NCBI GenBank assembly: GCA_938008555.1
Contig: CALLKE010000243.1
Coordinates: 1-43,344 of the forward strand
Direction of reading: 5' to 3'
From: an uncultured Pedobacter sp.
GTDB lineage: Bacteria > Bacteroidota > Bacteroidia > Sphingobacteriales > Sphingobacteriaceae
DNA length: 43,344 bases
A program made the position numbers and the translations under genes. The notes beneath the pieces were generated by a model that was not told the origin of the DNA, searched no databases, and saw only the letters and a list, made by a program, of their open reading frames with translations. Below, piece by piece: positions 37,226 to 43,344 of this stretch; the stretch's first letter is position 1; every line of letters starts with the position of its first letter.

Positions 37226-37680
37226 GTAAGGTGCGCCCACTTGCTCTCGTGAGCCACTATCTTTGCAATTACATCAGTTATTTCTTGCTCAGTATAAACA
37301 CCGTTTAACTCTTCAATTAAAAACTTAGCGCTCAACAAAGACCCGTTTCTTAGTAGTCTTTCAATCACAGCATTAGACTGGCTTGAAATCAATTGGTTAA
37401 ATACTTGCTCAGTCATTTGTCCTGATTTTAACTTCTTTCTGTTAAGCTTTCTAATATCACGCAAGATAACAGCTCCAACATTCAAAGCTTCCTCAGACTC
37501 TTTATCTCTCTGCAAATCTAAAAGATCGGCTGTAATGTCCGCATATTCTGCGGTGTTTGGATTAGGAAAGAACGCAGTATTTGCGGAGTACCAAGCTTGC
37601 GCTTCGGCAAGACTTGCAAATATTCCTTCGTTAGTAACATCTCCCGCTTGGTTTTTTACTTTAACCTTTGTCTTAGCCAT
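37222..37680 (-). CDS. Late protein of unknown function (152 aa)
   Basis: Basic N-terminus (MAKTKVKVKNQAGDVTNEGI), acidic helical middle (YADITADLLDLQRDKESEEA) and further helices. Starts directly after the fibre stop codon and ends in the membrane-protein start. Might be a fibre chaperone or attachment factor given the neighbourhood, but no motif supports this. Confidence 0.6.
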   Translation of the reverse strand: MAKTKVKVKNQAGDVTNEGIFASLAEAQAWYSANTAFFPNPNTAEYADITADLLDLQRDKESEEALNVGAVILRDIRKLNRKKLKSGQMTEQVFNQLISSQSNAVIERLLRNGSLLSAKFLIEELNGVYTEQEITDVIAKIVAHESKWAHLT

Positions 37681-40600
37681 TTACCCTACCTTCTCAATTG
37701 TGACATAACAATACTTGTCATCAGCATGCAAAGCAGTTGAAGACCCCCTATTTTGAAAAGTTCTGATACTAATTGTGTCACCAGCAACTAGTATGTACTT
37801 AACTGATCCAGAAAGCGCCGTAGTAAAATCAGTGTATGATGCCTGAATAACATTGTAATAAAGATTTCTAACAAAAGTACCGTTTACATAAACATTGTAA
37901 AAAATAGTATTTCCAGCAGTCCACGCAACATTGGTGTACATTAGAGAAGACTGTATTTCATATACACCAGACTGGGGAACCGTAAATGTCCAAGAAGCGC
38001 CAGTGTTCACGCACCCCTTACTGTCACGCACTCTTGTGCCAAAGTTAACAACTGTTGTAGTGTTGTTAGGAATCGACTGCCCAGCGGCGGTGCTATAATC
38101 TGCGTAAACCAAATCAGTAACAGCTAGTTTCCCATAGTCGCCCACAAACACCTGGCTCGGAACTGTGGCCCAAGTACCCGCAGTAGTTTGCACAGAAATC
38201 ATTTTCCCAACTAATCTAAATGGAACATTTGTTCTCGCTGTAGCTGAGTACATAACATTGTTAGTGTCTGCCGCTCCTGCGCCGCCCTCTGCAACCGTAG
38301 TAACAAGTCCCGCATCGTCAAAAAGAATCTGAGATACCGCTAGTTCAACCGTTCCTGAATTATCTAAAAGGTAGACATAAATGTCGTGCTCAGACCCAGA
38401 AAGGTGTCCCAATGTAGAACCAGACGAAACAGTAAAAGAAAGAGAAGAAGTTATTGATCTTATATTGTATAAGCCAGAGGTAACTGGAGTAGATCTAAAT
38501 GCAACTTTAACCGCAGCAGCTCCTGTAGATGGAGTTGCCCCGCTACCTTGGGTAATGTTAATAGTTAAAGCATTTGAACCAACACTCGTTGTAATACCAA
38601 GGTTCTCAATCAAAAGTGAATCTGTAGAAGTGCTTGCTCCAGATGAAGCTGCTCCTTGCAAACACCACTCAGTACCAGAGTACACAAGAGTAACAGATTG
38701 ATTATTTAACAAATCAAAATTTGCGCCTGTACCAGTCAGTAAGCTTGCAGAGTTAATTAGTGTAACCGTAACACCAGTTTTATTAACAAGAGTCTTAACT
38801 CTGTTTCCAACAATGTCAGCTTGAATAGAAATATTTGCAATCGACACTAAAGAAGCATTTGTTAAATTTATCACTGTTCGTAAATCATGCGGAATAGTTA
38901 CTGACGACCCAGAGCCATTGTAAGAATATTCCTGTATGTAGTATGCATACTTAGAGCTTGAACCAGTATCAGTGTATGGAAGACCGTTGTCAGTCTCATA
39001 GTACTGACGACCTACAGAGCTTACAGAAAAGTTATTATCAGTAGCTGTGTTCTCTAACCGTAAACCAATGTTTTGTCCTGCGGAGTAAAGATCGCGCCAC
39101 TTAAGGGCTGACGTACCAATATCAACCGCTGCATTTGTAAAAGGAGTCAAAACATCTTTTACCTTAACTTCGCCCTTAGAAGCATTCGAAGTAGATTCTA
39201 AAACTAAATGCTCAGTAGCAGCGGTGCCGCCTTGCAAAGTTTGACCGCCTGCGCGTCCCGCAAGCATTGCAAATTGTGTGTGACCCGCATCGCCAGTAGT
39301 AAGGTTTCCAAGCTCATTATGTAAGATCTCTGTGTCAGGGTTTGAGGCTTCCCACTTACCACTTACAGAGTTGTAAAAAAGTGCGTCACCCGTAGTAGCA
39401 CCGACAAGAGCATCGCGGAACGATTGCAAAGTAGCCATAGATATAGAGTTCGTGCCGTCATTGATAGTTCCGCTTAAATACAAATCTTGGTATCTCTTCG
39501 CAGTAGCCCCAAGATCGTCAGTATTGTCAACATTAGGCTCAAGAGCTTTCTTTGTTACAATCTTACCAGTACCGTTAGCATTAATATTAAAATTACTATT
39601 AGCACCAACCGTAGTGGCATCAGTAGCTCCAAAGTTGTAATTACCAAACTCACCACTTACGCTAGCGTCTACAGTGTCAGCAGCAATGTCAGTAGCTGAA
39701 ATGTCTTGGAAACCAACGCTAGGAGCTGCAAACGTCACAGGATCTGTGTTTGTAATCGTGTCGCCAGAAATTGTAAAATCACCAATATCTGCGGAAGTTA
39801 AATCAAAAGAGTTGGCACTTAAAGAATCAATATTTGAAAGATCTTGACCGTTAAAATTATGCACGCCAGAACTAGAATTATATAAAGTTCTAACAGCGTT
39901 TGTAGTAACTACTAAAGTGTCCGCACCATTTCCTACAGTCAATTGATCTGTAATTAAATTTGCAAGATCTTCTACTGTCTGTGCAAGCATTGAAATAATG
40001 TTTGTATCAGAAGTCACAACATTAGTAGAAAAGTTTAACGACCCAATCGCCGCATCTGTAGCGGTAACTGTGTCAGCTGTAACGTCACCAGTAGTTGTAA
40101 GGTTTTCATTTCCAAAAGATATTGCGCCCGTAGAATCTGTAATCGAACCACCTGCAATCGTCATTGTGCTGACTACTGCTTGCGAAGCTAAGTATAAATT
40201 TAAAAATCTATTGGCTAAAGTACCAAGATCAAAAGAATTATCTACAGTCGGGCGCACGTCATCTGCAAACTGGACAAAACCAGTAGTAGGGCCTACTCCG
40301 TCACCACTATTCGCGTGAAGCGTAAGATTTTGGTTTGCAGTATTACCGCCGTAAATCTGCTGCCCAGCAAGTGTCCCAACGATAGGCGAACCACTTCCGT
40401 CTATGTCAGTCTTTCCTTGTTTGTACATGTAAAGATCTTGCGTCACATCTAAGAAGTTAGCTAAAATTGAATCCTGGCCCCAATCCATATCGTACACTTT
40501 ATGCCAAGACGGAGTCGCTTCACCCTCTAGTTGCTGCCATCTGTAAGATGCGGCCTTTCCATCACCATCGTCTAAAACAACGCGGTAATCGTTTATTGTG

Positions 40601-40839
40601 TTGCCCACAAGTGGCAAAGCTGCAGGTGTTGCTACTGATGGCTGAGTGTTTGGGTAAAATACCGCAAGCATCCAATCAATAGTAGCTTCTAAGTTTGTTA
40701 TCCCAGGAAGTGCCGGGTTCGAATATGCAAATTCATTTAAAGTATGCTTATAAGGGTGCTGGTTACCGTTCCAAATCTGAAAACGATGTCTTGATAAAGG
40801 CCCGTTACTCATTAGAATGTCTCCCAAGAAACGTCCCAC
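37681..40839 (-). CDS. Tail fibre / receptor-binding protein (1052 aa)
   Basis: A long beta-rich protein with Thr/Asn/Ser-rich repeats. Three copies of a fibre-type motif, DNSFDLGTLANRFLNLYL (about 210-230), VDNTDDLGATAKRYQDLYLS (about 440-460) and AAVDIGTSALKWRDLY (about 575-590), mark shaft units seen in many tail fibres. The last ~130 residues (FGTRVRDSKGCVNTGASW, FTVPQSGVYEIQSSLMYTNV, VAGDTISIRTFQNR) have the layout of a C1q/TNF-like jelly-roll, a frequent receptor-binding tip. Probably trimeric and the main host-range determinant. Overlaps the next gene by 28 bases. Confidence 0.85.
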   Translation of the reverse strand: MGRFLGDILMSNGPLSRHRFQIWNGNQHPYKHTLNEFAYSNPALPGITNLEATIDWMLAVFYPNTQPSVATPAALPLVGNTINDYRVVLDDGDGKAASYRWQQLEGEATPSWHKVYDMDWGQDSILANFLDVTQDLYMYKQGKTDIDGSGSPIVGTLAGQQIYGGNTANQNLTLHANSGDGVGPTTGFVQFADDVRPTVDNSFDLGTLANRFLNLYLASQAVVSTMTIAGGSITDSTGAISFGNENLTTTGDVTADTVTATDAAIGSLNFSTNVVTSDTNIISMLAQTVEDLANLITDQLTVGNGADTLVVTTNAVRTLYNSSSGVHNFNGQDLSNIDSLSANSFDLTSADIGDFTISGDTITNTDPVTFAAPSVGFQDISATDIAADTVDASVSGEFGNYNFGATDATTVGANSNFNINANGTGKIVTKKALEPNVDNTDDLGATAKRYQDLYLSGTINDGTNSISMATLQSFRDALVGATTGDALFYNSVSGKWEASNPDTEILHNELGNLTTGDAGHTQFAMLAGRAGGQTLQGGTAATEHLVLESTSNASKGEVKVKDVLTPFTNAAVDIGTSALKWRDLYSAGQNIGLRLENTATDNNFSVSSVGRQYYETDNGLPYTDTGSSSKYAYYIQEYSYNGSGSSVTIPHDLRTVINLTNASLVSIANISIQADIVGNRVKTLVNKTGVTVTLINSASLLTGTGANFDLLNNQSVTLVYSGTEWCLQGAASSGASTSTDSLLIENLGITTSVGSNALTINITQGSGATPSTGAAAVKVAFRSTPVTSGLYNIRSITSSLSFTVSSGSTLGHLSGSEHDIYVYLLDNSGTVELAVSQILFDDAGLVTTVAEGGAGAADTNNVMYSATARTNVPFRLVGKMISVQTTAGTWATVPSQVFVGDYGKLAVTDLVYADYSTAAGQSIPNNTTTVVNFGTRVRDSKGCVNTGASWTFTVPQSGVYEIQSSLMYTNVAWTAGNTIFYNVYVNGTFVRNLYYNVIQASYTDFTTALSGSVKYILVAGDTISIRTFQNRGSSTALHADDKYCYVTIEKVG

Positions 40840-41054
40840 GTTCCTTCGTACTCAGCAACATAATCAACTTTAGCCGTAGCGCCCACATAAGAGTATCTTA
40901 CAACATTGCAAGGCGTCCCAGTAACTGCGTCCATTGGAGCTGTGTAAAGGTATTCTAAACGATCGCTACCATCAAAGAACTGCTTTGATTTAGAATACTC
41001 GTTCATTGTAGATTTTAGTACAGCGGATTTATTATTTATAGGATCATTTGCCAT
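40812..41054 (-). CDS. Small late protein before the tail fibre (80 aa)
   Basis: 80 residues, polar N-terminal helix (NKSAVLKSTMNEYSKSKQFF) and a beta C-terminal half (NVVRYSYVGATAKVDYVAEY). Overlaps the fibre gene by 28 bases, so it may be an adapter or baseplate-like anchor for the fibre; no family recognised. Confidence 0.6.
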   Translation of the reverse strand: MANDPINNKSAVLKSTMNEYSKSKQFFDGSDRLEYLYTAPMDAVTGTPCNVVRYSYVGATAKVDYVAEYEGTWDVSWETF

Positions 41055-41112
41055 GGTAACCTCGCTAGGTTTATGGTATCAATTTAACCCGATCTGTCCA
41101 GCTCTAATTCAT

Positions 41113-41634
41113 CTAGTCTTGCTTCCACATAGCCTTGTCTTCAAGGCAATCTGCAAACACCCGCATGTCATTTAAGCCTATCCTATCGTGAGACTCAAAT
41201 ATCTGAAAATGCAAGAATCTTTCAATAAACCTAGACCCAAGCTCAGTACAAACCAAAGCCTTATTGTGATTTAAAATTGCAGTCTTTAAAAAGATGTCTA
41301 TAGGAGTAAATAAGATACATAAAGCTATGAATAATATCTGTTCTACGGCATACCTAATACCAACATTGCTCTCTAACCACTCTAAGACTTTATACTGCAA
41401 ATGCTGAGGCACATAAAACTGATACTGCCTTACAATTTTGTAATGCGTAAGCCACTCAGAAATAGGCGATTTTTTAGATCTTGGAAAAATAGACTCATAC
41501 ACCTGTTCTTCGCCGTAAGTTTCAAGACCAATCGCAAAGTGTCCTGCATCTACCTCGTCACCTATTTTTAAAAGTAAATTACCAGGCTTTTTCCACCAAA
41601 CTAAGGGATCTGCAAAGTAAAACTTTATGATCAC
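41113..41634 (-). CDS. Permuted papain-like (NlpC/P60 or YiiX-type) peptidase with membrane segment
   Basis: 173 residues with the order His-polar-Cys typical of circularly permuted papain-fold hydrolases: DAGHFAIGLE (29-38) with His32, VYESIFP (45-51), and ALVCTELGS (126-134) with Cys129. Families with this order include YiiX/YebB-like peptidases and LRAT-like acyltransferases. A hydrophobic stretch (about 97-121, VEQILFIALCILFTPIDIF) suggests membrane association. It is encoded among fibre-module genes, so it could modify peptidoglycan or lipid during entry or lysis; activity is inferred from motif order only. Confidence 0.7.
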   Translation of the reverse strand: MIIKFYFADPLVWWKKPGNLLLKIGDEVDAGHFAIGLETYGEEQVYESIFPRSKKSPISEWLTHYKIVRQYQFYVPQHLQYKVLEWLESNVGIRYAVEQILFIALCILFTPIDIFLKTAILNHNKALVCTELGSRFIERFLHFQIFESHDRIGLNDMRVFADCLEDKAMWKQD

Positions 41635-42041
41635 TCTAATACCCTGTGAAGATAAAGATTAACTGCAATTTTTCTTGTGAATAATCCAAATCCTGAAACG
41701 TATTTACATCTTATAGAAAGACCTGCCGTTATTTTTGCAGGATATGCTAAGTCTAAAGTTAGCTGTCTTGTAGTGCCAGAGGCTATTCTATATCCTGATA
41801 CAAATTCCTTAACTACGCCTAGTGTTGGGTGATAAACTTGTAAATAAACTTCATCATCTATTATTCCATTTTCCACAATTAAATTGCCACCAGTAATAAG
41901 ATAATCATCTGTAAGAGCTAAGTCTGCCTCTTGTGTATCAGAAGAACCGCAAGTCAAATAAATACTTTGACCTGAAAACTCCAAATGATCTTTTGTAAAC
42001 TCATGCAATGTCTTTGGACTGTAAGTGGTATTCGTTGCCAT
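41631..42041 (-). CDS. Small late structural protein (136 aa)
   Basis: Beta-rich: LTDDYLITGGNLIVENGIID, YLQVYHPTLGVVKEFVSG and a C-terminal FTRKIAVNLYLHRVLE. Overlaps the peptidase gene by four bases. Resembles short phage head-fibre or tail-associated beta proteins in composition; no certain family. Confidence 0.6.
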   Translation of the reverse strand: MATNTTYSPKTLHEFTKDHLEFSGQSIYLTCGSSDTQEADLALTDDYLITGGNLIVENGIIDDEVYLQVYHPTLGVVKEFVSGYRIASGTTRQLTLDLAYPAKITAGLSIRCKYVSGFGLFTRKIAVNLYLHRVLE

Positions 42042-42042
42042 T

Positions 42043-43320
42043 TTAAAACTCTCTCCAAGTTATTGATGACCAAACATCAGCAGTAGTTGTTCTTGACGAT
42101 GCCGCCAGAACAATAACATCCGAAACGCCCCCTTGAGTGGCGCCGAAAACTGTATTAACAAGCTTAAAATTCTCTAAACTTTCAAGCCCTGAATCTCTAC
42201 CCGATGAAGTAAAACCAGAAACCAAATCAGTACCACCGGTTAAGGCCGTTGCTGCAATATCGATTTGTACATATCCAGAACTAACTGCAAACGTAGCTCC
42301 TGTTAAAGTAGGATTTAAAATTAATTTCCAAACAACATCATCTGCGGTCTGTCCATAGATAGGCGACTTTAAAATATCAACTATTCCAGCTATGTTTGCG
42401 GAGTTTAATCTCACAGCAATAACGGGAGTAAATGTTGGCATAGCAGAAACTGTTTTAACAGTTGGTCTAACATATGTAAAAATACTACCATCTGCATCAC
42501 TACCCTCGCCGAAGTTTTTAACTACTACACATGTCACAGACATTGTCGTGTTAGATGCCGTTGCCGCTGTGTTTGTATTCTCAAAACGAATTGGAAGATT
42601 TGCTGTTTTCATGTAAGGAACTGTTGTTACATTTGAAGAACTAACTTCGTGGCAATAAACAACAGAACCATTTAAGTAAAATCCGTATCTAATACAGGCT
42701 ATTCCTTGCCACCCATACTCAATTACGAAAAGTTGATGCTTAGTGAAATCAACAGTTAAACCACTTGCCCCAGTGCCATCTAGCTTATCAATGTTCCATG
42801 CTGATTGAAGAACCGCCGTATCTACAATTGATCCAGAAGTGTTAGATCTAACAACCACGCTTGCTGTATTTGCAAACTCAAAAAATACCCCATTATTTGC
42901 ATCAAACTGCCCTATGCGCCGTCGCGTATTTGCTTTAAGTCCATTTATGTTTGCAGATATTTGGATCAAAACAGATCTTGCTGGATTATATCTAATTCTT
43001 TTTTTAGATTGAACAATCACAGAAGAACCGCTTGTAGTTGTTGCTAATATGTCAATAGAGTTTGTATTTGTGTTCCAAGTGTTTGTACCACCAGTTGCAA
43101 CAACCTCATTCCAAATTAAAGTCTGCTTATCAAAATTAAAGACAGACTCAAAAATGCTATGTGAAGTATTCGTTTTTAAGACCCCGAAAGAAGTAAGGTG
43201 GCCTGAATTAAATTTAACATCTGTGTTTAACCGATCAGACGTGTTACCAATCATCGTACCATCTGTAGCACCTTTTATCTTAACCCAACCTTGGATTACT
43301 TTTAATACAGAATTAATCAT
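42043..43320 (-). CDS. Phage structural protein with jelly-roll/lectin-like domain (425 aa)
   Basis: The middle (about 110-245) contains RRRIGQFDANNGVFFEFANT, WNIDKLDGTGASGLTVDFTK, FVIEYGWQGIACIRYGFYLN and PYMKTANLPIRFENTN, a module found as a domain in many large tailed-phage virion proteins. The remainder is beta-rich. The gene's start overlaps the stop of the gene crossing the contig join. Its place between decoration-like proteins and the tail fibre suggests a virion surface or fibre-associated component. Confidence 0.7.
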   Translation of the reverse strand: MINSVLKVIQGWVKIKGATDGTMIGNTSDRLNTDVKFNSGHLTSFGVLKTNTSHSIFESVFNFDKQTLIWNEVVATGGTNTWNTNTNSIDILATTTSGSSVIVQSKKRIRYNPARSVLIQISANINGLKANTRRRIGQFDANNGVFFEFANTASVVVRSNTSGSIVDTAVLQSAWNIDKLDGTGASGLTVDFTKHQLFVIEYGWQGIACIRYGFYLNGSVVYCHEVSSSNVTTVPYMKTANLPIRFENTNTAATASNTTMSVTCVVVKNFGEGSDADGSIFTYVRPTVKTVSAMPTFTPVIAVRLNSANIAGIVDILKSPIYGQTADDVVWKLILNPTLTGATFAVSSGYVQIDIAATALTGGTDLVSGFTSSGRDSGLESLENFKLVNTVFGATQGGVSDVIVLAASSRTTTADVWSSITWREF

Positions 43321-43331
43321 GTAATCACCAT

Positions 43332-43344
43332 GCTTGATGAAGTG
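43332..43344. repeat. Terminal direct repeat, copy 2 (contig join)
   Basis: Exact copy of bases 1-13. The stretch 43317-43331 carries the last codons (Met-Val-Ile-Thr-stop) of the leftward gene whose beginning is at 312-1. Confidence 0.85.

Noticed and set aside
40712..40730. GGGTTCGAATAT resembling a tRNA T-arm
   Set aside because: It lies inside the tail-fibre coding sequence and no acceptor stem or anticodon arm can be built around it. No tRNA gene is seen in the window.
1..43344. Prophage or integrative element
   Set aside because: No integrase, attachment-site core, excisionase or CI-like repressor was seen; the ends join as a circle.

Overview
The window is an essentially complete genome of a tailed dsDNA phage with podovirus-type architecture. 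Its unit length is about 43.3 kb and it is roughly 40% GC by eye. The first 13 bases recur as the last 13 bases, and a 108-codon gene reads without interruption across that join, so the contig is a circle (or a circularly permuted molecule) cut inside a late gene. No integrase, excisionase or recognisable lysogeny repressor is visible, so a virulent life style is the simplest reading. A lipoprotein gene nested in the 3' end of a small membrane-associated/coiled-coil gene looks like a two-component spanin and points to a Gram-negative host. The host itself cannot be named from the sequence.

There are two transcription blocks back to back. From a 1.4 kb gene-free region (9310-10708), the late block runs leftward: small and large terminase, portal, scaffold and major capsid protein (then a clear terminator). 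It continues with a set of small head or decoration proteins, a GIY-YIG homing endonuclease and, across the contig join, fibre and receptor-type proteins, a papain-like peptidase and a 1052-residue tail fibre with a C1q-like tip. The spanin/lysis cassette, a tubular tail protein, the head-tail adaptor and the DNA-ejection proteins follow, ending at 27617. The early/replication block runs rightward from 10709 to 27645 and meets the late block tail to tail.

The early block starts with five small genes. It is interrupted by a leftward AEP primase-SF3 helicase gene (11780-14170), followed by about 25 short, tightly overlapping accessory genes (14.2-20.9 kb). These include an HExxH peptidase, an HNH-AP2 homing endonuclease, DUF7448-like and DUF5662-like proteins and several tiny membrane proteins. 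Next come a CHAP-type endolysin, an SF2/SNF2 helicase, coiled-coil proteins, a candidate ssDNA-binding protein, a DnaQ-like exonuclease, a ribbon-helix-helix protein, a family A DNA polymerase with proofreading domain, and a VRR-NUC nuclease. Together these form a largely self-contained replication set: primase-helicase, polymerase, exonuclease, helicase, nuclease and a possible SSB.

The most unusual signals are at DNA level. (i) A 12-mer, AACCCCGYACCA, occurs five times, always on the + strand of the early block and in three different reading frames. (ii) TTTTGCAAAA and its core TTGCAA are strongly over-represented in all reading frames. (iii) A hairpin hides the ribosome-binding site of the GIY-YIG gene, with a -10 box positioned so that a local transcript would lack most of one stem arm. 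(iv) The 1.4 kb gene-free region is packed with hairpins, palindromes and direct repeats and has a sharp G-rich to C-rich strand switch. (v) An intrinsic terminator lies inside or overlapping a reading frame just upstream of the polymerase genes.
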